DNA of 50,007 bases, from contig BJUT01000032.1 in NCBI GenBank assembly GCA_007988745.1, positions 1 through 50,007 on the forward strand, read 5' to 3'. A program made the position numbers and the translations under genes. This stretch comes from Pseudoalteromonas atlantica (GTDB lineage: Bacteria > Pseudomonadota > Gammaproteobacteria > Enterobacterales > Alteromonadaceae). Shown here one piece after another: positions 1 through 7,887 of the stretch. The notes under the pieces are model-generated. The model was given only the letters and a program-made list of their open reading frames with translations. It did no database searches and had not been told where the DNA came from. How positions within the stretch are numbered: the first letter of the stretch is position 1; each line of letters starts with the position of its first letter.

Positions 1-73
1 TTACCAAACAGACGGCTGCAAATTTAACCTCAAAAGATAAACAGGCCCTAGCTAGACATGGGGTTAGTTATTT

Positions 74-1849
74 TTATTTAAACCGCCAGCTTTGTTTATA
101 CGGGTATACGTCAGGTAAAAAGCCTGATTTAATTTGTTGTTGGCAAGCTTGCCAAAAATCAGCTAAAAACAGATCGTTATGTTCGCAGTTAAAATAGTTA
201 AATGCCGTTTCGTTTGCGCTAAAAAACACCTTAAACTGACTGGGGAAAATATCGTTTTCTGCTATATCAAAATAACTGTTGGCGCTTAGCTCCTCTAGGT
301 CGTTTTGTGCGCTAGGTACATCTCTAAAGTGGCAATCAGTCAATGGGCAAATTTCATCAAAGTCGTAAAAAACAACGCGCCCCCAACGGGTTACGCCAAA
401 GTTTTTCATTAGCATATCGCCTGGGAATATATTTGCGCCGGCTAAGTCTTTAATCGCTTTACCGTAATCGGTCATAACCTGTTGTAATGCTTTGTTAGAG
501 CAGTGATTAATGTATAAATTAAGCGGCGTCATTTTTCGCTCAACATACACATGCTTTAAAATAAGCGCCTTACCCGATATAACCATGCTGCTGCCAATTT
601 GTGCCTTCATTTGCTTAAGTAACTCGTCGCTAAAGCGGCTGAGGTCGAACGCTAAATACCTAAATTCGTGTGTATCTACTAAGCGCCCTACGCGGTCGGC
701 TTGCTTTACAAAGTTGTATTTGGCTTTTACTTGCGCTTTGGTGGCTGTTTTTGGTGCACTAAATTTATCTTTTATTACTTTATAAACGTAGTCTAGCCCT
801 TCAATGGTAAATACCAGCATAACCATGCCGGGAGTACCTGGGGCTGTCACGTATTTAAAATTATTAGGGCTATTTTTAGTGGTATCAACTTTGTAACGAT
901 AAAACTCTGTTTTAGCGTGCTTAATAAAGCCAATGGCGTTAAATAACTCAAAGCGTTTTTTATGTGGCATCAGCACGCTTAAGTAATCTACATAGCGCGC
1001 GGGTTGATCGGTATCAACCATAAAATAGGTACGAGCAAAACCAAACAGCAAACTTAACTGATCGGCGCCCATCATTACGGCATCAAGCTTTAACCCTTTA
1101 TTAGTATTTAATATGGCGATAGCAAAAGGCATATTATCGCCATTTTTAGCGATACAGCGCCCTATTAAGTAACAGGCTTTGTTTCTAAAAAATAATGAAT
1201 TTGCGTATTCTATAAACCCGTCGTTTAAATTTATAAGCTCATACACTTGTTTGCATTGCTGCTTTGCACCGGCCATTAACGTTGCTTGCAATGCCTGTAA
1301 ATCGGCATTTAATTGACTAAAAGGCACTCTAAATGCTTGGCGGGTAATGAGCGTTTTTACAGCGTGGTTAAACCCATCTTTAAACGATATTCGCCTTACT
1401 AAATTTTCATACGAACGCGGCTCGCTTCTGTATTTTGCTTTTAATACAAACAAATGTACGGTACGAATTTTTTTATCGTCCCAAATTGCACCAAAGGTAG
1501 AATTAAAAAAGGTATGTGCTATGGGTTTGTTTTCATGATTTTGCACCATATCGCCGTATATATTTTTAGCTAGCTGCCATGTTTGCGGGCAACTCAGTTC
1601 AGCGTAAGCAATTACTCTCACAGCCTCACTGACATTTTTTACTTCCCGTTCGTACACTTGTAAGCGTTCGCGCATGGCAGTTTGCACATCGTGATATTTT
1701 TGTTGTTCAAACCGGCTTTGCGCACCTAGGGTAATATTTAAAAACTGCGCAAACATTGCTTCAAAGCCTGCAAAAACAGCGCGGGCCAACTTAGTAGCAA
1801 TAACTTGCTGTAGCGCATTATTGGTTTGATTAGTTAACGATTTTGACAT
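74..1849 (-). CDS. aceK: Isocitrate dehydrogenase kinase/phosphatase AceK
   Basis: This bifunctional enzyme phosphorylates and dephosphorylates isocitrate dehydrogenase, switching carbon between the TCA cycle and the glyoxylate bypass. The 591-residue product matches the usual family length (about 580). A glycine-rich ATP-loop region reads APGTPGMVML near residue 335, and the catalytic segment with YDFDEI lies near residue 495. The N-terminal half is the regulatory domain rich in aromatic and basic residues. It is not preceded here by aceB or aceA, so it is not in a classical aceBAK operon; the IDH gene lies about 2.6 kb away on the same strand. The start shown (MSKSLTNQ) lacks a strong ribosome binding site, but no better start lies nearby. 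Identification is from family resemblance and is firm. Confidence 0.95.
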   Translation of the reverse strand: MSKSLTNQTNNALQQVIATKLARAVFAGFEAMFAQFLNITLGAQSRFEQQKYHDVQTAMRERLQVYEREVKNVSEAVRVIAYAELSCPQTWQLAKNIYGDMVQNHENKPIAHTFFNSTFGAIWDDKKIRTVHLFVLKAKYRSEPRSYENLVRRISFKDGFNHAVKTLITRQAFRVPFSQLNADLQALQATLMAGAKQQCKQVYELINLNDGFIEYANSLFFRNKACYLIGRCIAKNGDNMPFAIAILNTNKGLKLDAVMMGADQLSLLFGFARTYFMVDTDQPARYVDYLSVLMPHKKRFELFNAIGFIKHAKTEFYRYKVDTTKNSPNNFKYVTAPGTPGMVMLVFTIEGLDYVYKVIKDKFSAPKTATKAQVKAKYNFVKQADRVGRLVDTHEFRYLAFDLSRFSDELLKQMKAQIGSSMVISGKALILKHVYVERKMTPLNLYINHCSNKALQQVMTDYGKAIKDLAGANIFPGDMLMKNFGVTRWGRVVFYDFDEICPLTDCHFRDVPSAQNDLEELSANSYFDIAENDIFPSQFKVFFSANETAFNYFNCEHNDLFLADFWQACQQQIKSGFLPDVYPYKQSWRFK

Positions 1850-1966
1850 GGTTACAACACTTTTATTTTTACCACTTATAGCGGTTATTTTTTATTAATT
1901 GTTTACACCTTAGCAAGCAGGCTTTAATTTAGGTAATTAATAAAGCATATAAATAAAATTGATCAT

Positions 1967-2914
1967 ATGAATATACGTAACGTCGATCTCAACTTATTAG
2001 TGTACTTAAATGTGCTCATTGATGAAAAAAGTGTTTCAAAAGCGGCTAATAAACTCGCACTAACACAACCTGCCATGAGTAACGCACTTAAACGATTACG
2101 TGACTTATTTGACGACCCACTACTTGTGCGTGCCGCAGGCTCTATGACCCCCACCAGCAAAGCACTTAGCTTAAAGCCTGAAATAGAGTCTCTTTTAAAA
2201 ATGGCAGAGGCGATTACTCAGCCCAGTGAGCAATTTAACCCAGCAACGGCAGAGGTGACTTTTAGAATAATGGCAAACGACTACATAGAGTCGACCTTAA
2301 TTGCCCCCTTTATTACTGAGCAGTTAACTAAAAACCCGGGGGTTAATTTTGATGTACTGAGTCCAAGCGATGTAAACCTGCAAGATATGGAAAAAGGCAC
2401 TATTGATTTAGCCATAAACCGTTTTAATGGCTTGCCTCGCTCGTTTCATCAAGCCAGTGTTTGGCGCGATAATTACTGCTGTTTAACCCACCCTAAAAAT
2501 ACCTTTTTACAGCATTCAAGCCTTGATGATTACCTGCAAAAAGAACATGTTTGGGTAAACCGTGCAGGCTGGGGGCCAGAAGCCGCCGTTACCAATAAGT
2601 CAGGCAAGCAAAAACTAGGTTGGGTAGATGAAGCACTTTGGCAGCTAGAACAAACGCGTAAAATACGGGTGTTTACACGCCACTACATGATTGCAAGTTT
2701 GCTATGCCAATCAGAGCAACTTATTGCTACTTTACCGCGCAGGCAGGCTAAATTATTAACCACACATACCGATTTAGTCATTAGCCCAGTACCGTTTCAA
2801 ATAGTTCCTATTGAGGTAAAAATGATATGGAGCCCGCTGCTTCAGCATGCTCCCGCACACCAGTGGTTACGCCGTGAGTTGCTTGAGTTTGCTAAAACAA
2901 TTGCTGATAGGTAA
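1967..2914 (+). CDS. LysR-family transcriptional regulator
   Basis: This is a DNA-binding regulator of 315 residues, the normal LysR length. The N-terminal winged helix-turn-helix spans about residues 5-65, with the recognition stretch LTQPAMSNALKRLRDLF typical of the family. A periplasmic-binding-protein-like effector domain covers about residues 90-305. It is divergent from aceK across a 117-base gap, the arrangement in which LysR proteins often control the neighbouring gene, but the sequence does not show which gene it controls. The effector is unknown. Confidence 0.9.
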   Translation: MNIRNVDLNLLVYLNVLIDEKSVSKAANKLALTQPAMSNALKRLRDLFDDPLLVRAAGSMTPTSKALSLKPEIESLLKMAEAITQPSEQFNPATAEVTFRIMANDYIESTLIAPFITEQLTKNPGVNFDVLSPSDVNLQDMEKGTIDLAINRFNGLPRSFHQASVWRDNYCCLTHPKNTFLQHSSLDDYLQKEHVWVNRAGWGPEAAVTNKSGKQKLGWVDEALWQLEQTRKIRVFTRHYMIASLLCQSEQLIATLPRRQAKLLTTHTDLVISPVPFQIVPIEVKMIWSPLLQHAPAHQWLRRELLEFAKTIADR

Positions 2915-2987
2915 TTAGTAATTTTCTTTAATTTAAAATTCTGATTACAGCTCAAAATGTATTAAAAAAGATTTAAGGAAAATCACT

Positions 2988-3413
2988 ATCAACATTGATT
3001 ACTCTAATTATTCACTTAAAGAATTACATGAAGCACTTGAAACTATTGATGCAAACAAATACCCGCAAAGATACAAACGTCTAATAGAAGAGCTAAACAA
3101 CCCAAAGAGAGTGGATCCTAAGGTTATAAAGCAATTAGAAATAACAGAGCAAAACTCAAAGAAAGAAGCCAAAGCATACGTAACTATTTTACTAGGCTTG
3201 TTTTTCATTCTATGGAGCTACTTTACTTATAATGATGGCGTTATACATAATAAAGGAGGGGAACGGGTAATTGCTTCTATCGAATCGAGCCCTAAAAAAT
3301 TCTATTTTTTTATTTTTGGTGCAATAGGCTTAGGGTGTATAACCGTCGCGCACGGTATAGAAACGATAGTAAAACAAAAAAAAGCGCTCAAAAATAACAA
3401 TTATGAAAAATAA
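2988..3413 (+). CDS. Small two-helix membrane protein, apparent non-AUG start
   Basis: The frame is open from just after a TAA at 2934, and contains no ATG, GTG or TTG until a GTG at 3111. The codons before that GTG nevertheless encode a clearly protein-like segment, IDYSNYSLKELHEALETID followed by ANKYPQRYKRLIEEL. This resembles an N-terminal motif common in proteobacterial membrane proteins. An AAGGA ribosome binding site lies at 2975-2979, 8 bases before an ATC codon (2988) and 14 before an ATT codon (2994). I therefore place the start at ATC 2988, giving about 141 residues. The rest holds two hydrophobic segments (about residues 63-80 and 104-122). Starting at GTG 3111 would give only 100 residues and cut off the motif. 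The gene overlaps the next by 11 bases. Function is unknown. Confidence 0.6.
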   Translation: MNIDYSNYSLKELHEALETIDANKYPQRYKRLIEELNNPKRVDPKVIKQLEITEQNSKKEAKAYVTILLGLFFILWSYFTYNDGVIHNKGGERVIASIESSPKKFYFFIFGAIGLGCITVAHGIETIVKQKKALKNNNYEK

Positions 3414-3648
3414 AAAAGAATATCCTTACCTATGCGAAAGCCGCCTTAGCTATATTTATAGATGTATAAAATGTGGCGCATTTATTAAAAAGGGAATGCA
3501 CGTGTGCTATCGGTGTGAACATGTTTTTTCTAAAGAAGATGTTGATATTATGATCAAACAGTATCGTAAAAATTATAAGAAAAACTGGCATCATAAACTT
3601 TATTTTGTCGTTTTTATCACAACTATTATATGCGCATTGCTCTTTTAA
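3403..3648 (+). CDS. Small zinc-ribbon protein with C-terminal membrane helix
   Basis: This 81-residue product starts inside the end of the preceding small gene (11-base overlap), which suggests translational coupling. Two CxxC pairs, CIKC (about residues 21-24) and CYRC (about 35-38), are spaced as in a zinc ribbon. The C-terminal 17 or so residues (LYFVVFITTIICALLF) form one hydrophobic helix, so the protein is probably anchored with the ribbon in the cytoplasm. A strong terminator follows directly. I do not recognise the family. The pairing with the two-helix protein upstream suggests that the two act together, but that is inference only. Confidence 0.6.
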   Translation: MKNKKEYPYLCESRLSYIYRCIKCGAFIKKGMHVCYRCEHVFSKEDVDIMIKQYRKNYKKNWHHKLYFVVFITTIICALLF

Positions 3649-3654
3649 AAATAA

Positions 3655-3700
3655 AAAAGCGCCATGGTATTCAACTTTGGGAAAATACCACGGCGCTTTT
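3655..3700 (+). terminator. Rho-independent terminator after the small membrane-protein pair
   Basis: A long hairpin pairs AAAAGCGCCATGGTATT (3655-3671) with AATACCACGGCGCTTTT (3684-3700), with one mismatch and a 12-base loop. It begins 6 bases after the zinc-ribbon stop codon and the 3' arm ends in a short T run. Confidence 0.75.
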
Positions 3701-4010
3701 GAAATCGTAGAAATAGGAGTGAACCCTACCCTTTATATTTAGCAACCTTGATGCCAACCCACCACAAAAATAAAACAGATTTAAAATCAATCACCTAACT
3801 AAGTTATGCTTTTAATTATTATTTAGTGTGTCCCAGTTTTGTGCATTTTTATAGGTTTTTGCACCACTTTAAATAAGCATGCTAGGTGGTTTTTGGTTAG
3901 TTGCTATTTACTATTGATAAAATCAATATCAGTTATTGAAAACAACAATTTCATTAATAATACACTTAGCGCTAAAGTGAAGTTAAGCCAACAAACTAAG
4001 AGTAATGATT
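3701..4010. other. Gene-free stretch before the Cys/His-rich hypothetical
   Basis: No convincing gene lies here. The DNA is strongly AT-rich and must hold the promoter for the gene starting at 4011. A short dyad TTGATaaAATCAA lies near 3915-3930. A 71-codon frame from 3839 runs into the next gene in another frame and does not look like a real protein. Confidence 0.5.
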
Positions 4011-4442
4011 ATGACAACATCAAGCTTCACACAACAAGACGGGTTATTTATTGACGCTAATTTACATCAGTTTATTACCCAGCAGTTATGCACTAAAACC
4101 AATGCCGCTGAGACATACCAAGCACTTGCTACCTTGGTTGATGAGTTTGGTTGTAAGTGCCGTAAAACAAAGCACCAACCAGATGACATTTTAGAAGTAG
4201 ATACACTACTGCATGCGTATCAGCGTAAAAACCACCCGCTTTGCCATGTAGATGCACAAACAACCGAGGCAGTACTTGATGAATACTGCTGCCAAGTACC
4301 GGCTATTATTGTAGTTGCATTAATGGATACGCTTAGCGGTACTCAGTGCGATGAACCTAATGCACACGATATTTACCACCGCGCTGCACAGCTTACTAAT
4401 CGCCCATGTGTACACAAGGCAAAAACAGCCACAGCGGCCTAA
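4011..4442 (+). CDS. Cys/His-rich hypothetical protein
   Basis: This product of about 143 residues was not assigned to a family. The second ATG (4011) is preferred over the one at 4005 because an AAGAG motif (3998-4002) lies 8 bases before it and only 2 before the first. It has no signal peptide or membrane helix. It carries about eight cysteines, including CKC and CC pairs, and several histidines spread along the chain, which could bind metal or form disulfides. The C-terminus is short and Ala/Thr-rich. It converges on icd with a 12-base gap. No function is assigned. Confidence 0.7.
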   Translation: MTTSSFTQQDGLFIDANLHQFITQQLCTKTNAAETYQALATLVDEFGCKCRKTKHQPDDILEVDTLLHAYQRKNHPLCHVDAQTTEAVLDEYCCQVPAIIVVALMDTLSGTQCDEPNAHDIYHRAAQLTNRPCVHKAKTATAA

Positions 4443-4454
4443 TAATGGAGTTGC

Positions 4455-5705
4455 TTAAAAATACTCGATAACCTTTTGTGCAAAATCACTGCAGCTTAGG
4501 GTTGTCGAGTTATTAATATTTTGCGCTAAATCAAAGGTTACATTACTGCTTTTGAGTGCTTGTTCGAGCGCTTGTTCAATCAGCGTTGCTGCCTCATCCC
4601 AGCCCATAAACTTAAGCATTAAAACGGCACTTAAAATACTGCTACTTGGATTTGCTTTGTTTTGCCCTGCTATTCTCTCAAACGTACCATGAGTTGGTTC
4701 AAAAAATGCCACATCGTTATTTAAATTAGCAGCCGGCATAATGCCCACTCCGCCAACTTGTGCGCTGAGCATATCTGCTAAAAAATCGCCATTTTGGTTT
4801 GTGGTTGCTACCACATCAAATTGCTCTGGGTTCATTAAACATTGTTGCAGCATGTTATCGGCTATCACTTCTTTAATAATTAAAGGCGATTTATTAGCGC
4901 GTGCTATTTCAAGCCAGCGCCCGTTTTCGTGTGGGGTAGCGTTAAACTCATTTTGGGCTAAGGCAAACCCCCAACGTTTAAAGGCACCATCGGTAAATTT
5001 AAGTACATTTCCTTTATGCACAAGCGTTAACGATTCGCTGTTATTTTTAAGGGCGTAATTAATTGCATAGCGTACTAGGCGCTCGGAGCCTTCTTTAGAT
5101 ATATTTTTTATACCTATGCCACACTCTTGAGAAAACCTTAGGCGCGTTACTCCCATTTCTTCACATAAAAAGTCGAGCATTTTCTCGCTCTCTACGCTGC
5201 CAGCTTGCCACTCTATTCCTGAATATACATCTTCGCTGCTATCACGCAGCACTGTTATATTAGTTAAAAATGGATTTTTTAACGGCGATGGCAACGCACT
5301 TAACCCTTTAACAGTGCGCATATTTACAAATAAATCCATTTCGTGCCTTAGCGCCACATTTAATGAGCGAAAACCGCCGCCAAGAGGTGTAGTTAGCGGC
5401 CCTTTAATTGCTATTTTGCACGCACGTACTGCGTTAATCGTCTCCTCTGGGAACCAATCGCCATCATATAACTTTGCTGCTTGCTCGCCGTTATATACTT
5501 GCATCCAGTGAATTTTTCGCTCCTTTGCATAACAGTGTGTAATGGCATTATTCACCACATGCTGCATGGCCGGTGTGACCTCTTGCCCAACCCCGTCACC
5601 ATTAATATAAGCAATAATAGGGTTTACAGGCACATGCCATTGGCCTTTAGCATCAATAGTAATATTTTGTCCGAGCTCAGGGATTTTAATATGCTGATAA
5701 GCCAT
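4455..5705 (-). CDS. icd: Isocitrate dehydrogenase, dimeric type (coenzyme preference uncertain)
   Basis: This enzyme oxidatively decarboxylates isocitrate to 2-oxoglutarate. Its 416 residues equal the E. coli Icd length. The substrate loop GGGFRSLNVALR contains the serine that AceK phosphorylates in E. coli (Ser114 here). The SSEDVYSGIEW, LVHKGNVLKFT and Asp-rich metal-site regions are conserved. The NADP 2'-phosphate pocket differs from E. coli: Lys344 is Arg, Tyr345 is Ile, Val351 is Ala, Tyr391 is Phe and Arg395 is Gln. Ile345 and Ala351 occur in NAD-using relatives, so coenzyme choice cannot be assumed. The family call is firm and NADP specificity is doubtful. aceK lies on the same strand 2.6 kb away. 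Confidence 0.92.
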   Translation of the reverse strand: MAYQHIKIPELGQNITIDAKGQWHVPVNPIIAYINGDGVGQEVTPAMQHVVNNAITHCYAKERKIHWMQVYNGEQAAKLYDGDWFPEETINAVRACKIAIKGPLTTPLGGGFRSLNVALRHEMDLFVNMRTVKGLSALPSPLKNPFLTNITVLRDSSEDVYSGIEWQAGSVESEKMLDFLCEEMGVTRLRFSQECGIGIKNISKEGSERLVRYAINYALKNNSESLTLVHKGNVLKFTDGAFKRWGFALAQNEFNATPHENGRWLEIARANKSPLIIKEVIADNMLQQCLMNPEQFDVVATTNQNGDFLADMLSAQVGGVGIMPAANLNNDVAFFEPTHGTFERIAGQNKANPSSSILSAVLMLKFMGWDEAATLIEQALEQALKSSNVTFDLAQNINNSTTLSCSDFAQKVIEYF

Positions 5706-5745
5706 GGTTAATACCTATACTAAAAATAGTGTTACCTGATTAAAT

Positions 5746-5763
5746 CATGCTTGATTGAGCATG
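5746..5763. promoter_or_regulatory. Dyad upstream of icd
   Basis: The inverted repeat CATGCT-tgattg-AGCATG lies 41 bases upstream of the icd start codon, within the probable promoter between icd and the divergent secreted protein gene. It could be an operator, but no regulator is identified. Confidence 0.35.
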
Positions 5764-5872
5764 TATGCAATTTGCTTTTTATAATTGATATTAGTTAAAA
5801 AAATAACGAATAACATGTGCTTAATTACGTAAATAGTGGGTCAAGTATTAAGCGCGTATTTAGGAGGTATAA

Positions 5873-6676
5873 ATGAAGTTATTTTGGCTGTTATTGCTAT
5901 TAATGTGCTCCTTAAAAGCCTTAGCTGTTGATGTAGTTATTCATAATTTAGACGCACTGACTACTAAGGGTCAAAAAACGGTAGCTACTTGGGTAAATCA
6001 AAGCCTTAAAAAAACACAAAATACCTTAGGCCCATTACAACAAAGCACCCTCCCAATTTATTTAAAGCCACAATATTTTGCTTTTGAACCCGTGCCATGG
6101 GCTAGCGTAAAACGAAATAACCCCGATGGGTTAGAGCTGCATATTGACCGCTACGCAAGTTTAAATGCATTTACAAAAGATTGGACGCTTTACCATGAGC
6201 TTTCTCATTTATATTTGCCACTACTGCCTTACTCTGGCTTTTGGTTAAGCGAGGGGTTTGCCAGTTACATGCAAAACGTAATAATGCGCAACAGCGGTGT
6301 CATTAGCCAAGCGCAATTTGTTCAGCGCCTAAACGCAGGGTTTGAGCGAGCACGCTTACAAACTAAAACAAAGCAACAGCCACTTAATAAACTTTCAAGT
6401 GATATGTGGAAGCAACGTGCACAACAGCGGGTTTATTGGACAGGGGCAGCATTTTTTGTAGAAGCCGATTTAGCCCTTCAAAAACAAGGTAAAAGCGTTG
6501 CCGCTATAATAAAACAATACCAACTATGCTGCAGAGCTGCGCGCACAAGTGCTAAAACGCTCATAAAAGAGCTAGATAAGCTCTCACGCAGTAGTATTTT
6601 TACTACCTTGTACGCGCAATATAATACGCGTACCGACTTTCCTGTTATTACTAAAACGCAGTTAAATACACTTTAA
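5873..6676 (+). CDS. Secreted HExxH metallopeptidase-like protein
   Basis: A cleavable signal peptide is evident (MKLFWLLLLLMCSLKALA), so the product is probably periplasmic. The motif HELSH at residues 108-112, followed by WLSEGFASYM with Glu127, is the zinc-binding arrangement of gluzincin peptidases (HExxH plus a downstream Glu). It has 267 residues and one domain. The start is supported by AGGAGG at 5862-5867. The stop codon overlaps the stop of the convergent gene at 6673. It is likely a zinc peptidase; the substrate is unknown. Confidence 0.8.
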   Translation: MKLFWLLLLLMCSLKALAVDVVIHNLDALTTKGQKTVATWVNQSLKKTQNTLGPLQQSTLPIYLKPQYFAFEPVPWASVKRNNPDGLELHIDRYASLNAFTKDWTLYHELSHLYLPLLPYSGFWLSEGFASYMQNVIMRNSGVISQAQFVQRLNAGFERARLQTKTKQQPLNKLSSDMWKQRAQQRVYWTGAAFFVEADLALQKQGKSVAAIIKQYQLCCRAARTSAKTLIKELDKLSRSSIFTTLYAQYNTRTDFPVITKTQLNTL

Positions 6677-7218
6677 GTGCTTTTAATAAGTGCGCAATAC
6701 TCATCATATGCTTTTACATTGTAATTAGTAGAGTAAGTATTCATAAAACCATGTAAAAACGGTGTTTTGTTACACGTAACTTGGCTTTTACTATCTAAAG
6801 TACTTATCACTTCATCTACATTAAAATGCACTTCGGTATGTGGAAAAATAAACGTACAAGGTACTTTTGCCGCAATATCTAAATGATTTCTAATTTGTGA
6901 AGGGTAAAAGCCAATCAGCTTTTTTAGGTGTGGATTGCCTGTTAATAACTGTGCGCGCCACGCGGCACTTGCGCCTGCACTAAACCCTATACAGGCTGTT
7001 GGCTCTGTAAGGTTATTAAATACATTTAAGAGCTTAACTACGTAATTGTCATGGCCACAGTCATTTATAAATTTATTATAATAATACTTTTCACTATCAA
7101 TGGGTTGCAGTTCTCCTTTGTAGGGGTCTATAACCTCTGTATTGGCTTGCATAATATCTAACAACCTCATTAAAGGTGCTGTTAAACCATAAATATCGCT
7201 GACTATTATGTAATTCAT
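6673..7218 (-). CDS. Alpha/beta-hydrolase (dienelactone hydrolase-like) protein
   Basis: This 181-residue cytoplasmic protein has the nucleophile elbow GFSAGAS (GxSxG, Ser near residue 87). FIFPHTEVHF is the likely acid strand, and HGFMN near the C-terminus supplies the usual catalytic His. A longer frame begins nine codons earlier at 7245. AAAAAGG sits 5 bases before the second ATG, so MNYIIVSD (7218) is taken as the start. Its TAA overlaps the TAA of the convergent secreted peptidase gene by two bases. The substrate is unknown. Confidence 0.75.
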   Translation of the reverse strand: MNYIIVSDIYGLTAPLMRLLDIMQANTEVIDPYKGELQPIDSEKYYYNKFINDCGHDNYVVKLLNVFNNLTEPTACIGFSAGASAAWRAQLLTGNPHLKKLIGFYPSQIRNHLDIAAKVPCTFIFPHTEVHFNVDEVISTLDSKSQVTCNKTPFLHGFMNTYSTNYNVKAYDEYCALIKST

Positions 7219-7588
7219 ACTTACCTTTTTAGGGTTAAAATCCATGCGTTTAAGCAGTTGATAAAATTAAGTATAAATAATTTTTAAATAAATAGCTTGC
7301 ACACATTTTTTATTTAGGTTACCTTTCTTCTCTGGTCTTAAAAAACCACCGCGGTTAACCTTTTTACCCTGATCCAGTAAGCCCCGCAAAACGTATATTT
7401 TAAAGCTAAGTTATTGTACGGCGAGAACCCCTATTAATACCTTGATGATTTTTTTAATATCATCGCAAAAGTGTCATAAAGATCGTCAACACTGTAATGA
7501 AGCTAAACACAACATCGTTAATTTATTAACTGCATTTGGCTATAAAAAATAGCGCAGAGTAAATAACAAGAATAAAGTGAGTTTTATT
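7219..7588. other. 370-base intergenic leader region
   Basis: No gene is supported in this stretch. It includes a possible PhoB-type repeat tract (7472-7509), a small GATGAT/ATCATC hairpin (7444-7464) and an AT-rich segment with TATAAA at 7541. The right half is probably the promoter and leader of the 55-residue gene at 7589. The left part shows nothing recognisable. Confidence 0.5.
7472..7509 (+). promoter_or_regulatory. Possible Pho-box-like repeat tract
   Basis: Four T-rich hexamers start at 7472 (TGTCAT), 7483 (TCGTCA), 7493 (TGTAAT) and 7504 (TAAACA), with spacing 11, 10 and 11 bases. That is close to the 11-base period of PhoB sites (CTGTCAT repeats). Only the first is a perfect half-site. 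A candidate -10 (TATTAA) lies at 7524. This is a weak call from pattern only. Confidence 0.3.
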
Positions 7589-7756
7589 ATGTCTTATAAA
7601 TACAATGGATCTATGATCCAAATTGCCCATCCGGTGCAATCAATTTCTGTAAACAAACAACGTGTTATTTTTAGTGATACACAAGGTTTGAAAAACGCAA
7701 TGTTTCAAAAAGCAAGCGAAGCGCGCGAATTTGTAAAATGGTTAAAAGCCAACTAA
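7589..7756 (+). CDS. 55-residue small protein
   Basis: This short gene reads MSYKYNGSMIQIAHPVQSIS and ends EFVKWLKAN. It has no signal peptide or membrane helix and a net positive charge, and its amphipathic C-terminal half (KASEAREFVKWLKAN) is probably helical. A GTGAG motif (7578-7582) precedes the ATG by 6 bases. A perfect 22-base palindrome and a strong terminator follow, so it appears to be its own transcription unit with a long leader. Codon use resembles its neighbours. I do not recognise the family. Confidence 0.6.
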   Translation: MSYKYNGSMIQIAHPVQSISVNKQRVIFSDTQGLKNAMFQKASEAREFVKWLKAN

Positions 7757-7768
7757 TCATTGCGAGCA

Positions 7769-7790
7769 ATTAACTGCTTAAGCAGTTAAT
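7769..7790. repeat. Perfect 22-base palindrome after the 55-residue gene
   Basis: The half-site ATTAACTGCTT is followed immediately by its exact inverted complement, with no spacer. It sits between the stop codon and the terminator. With no loop it is unlikely to be a transcript hairpin by itself and may be a protein-binding site. Confidence 0.6.
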
Positions 7791-7796
7791 GTTAAT

Positions 7797-7826
7797 AAAA
7801 TGTGCCAGCTTTGTAGCTGGCATTTT
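7797..7826 (+). terminator. Rho-independent terminator of the 55-residue gene
   Basis: The stem TGCCAGCT (7803-7810) / AGCTGGCA (7815-7822) has a TTGT loop. It is preceded by AAAA and followed by TTTT. Confidence 0.8.
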
Positions 7827-7887
7827 ACTTTGTTGCACTTAATTGACTACAATAGCGATACTTTCATTGTTTTAGGTAGTTGTAGTA

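Noticed and set aside
1..73. Start of window before aceK stop
   Set aside because: Too short to assign; no ORF or hairpin recognised.
3839..4054. 71-codon ORF upstream of the Cys/His-rich gene
   Set aside because: It overlaps the next gene in another frame, has no ribosome binding site and encodes an unconvincing sequence.
7348..7355. ACCGCGGT palindrome in the leader region
   Set aside because: An 8-base palindrome is expected by chance in a window of this length and nothing adjoins it.
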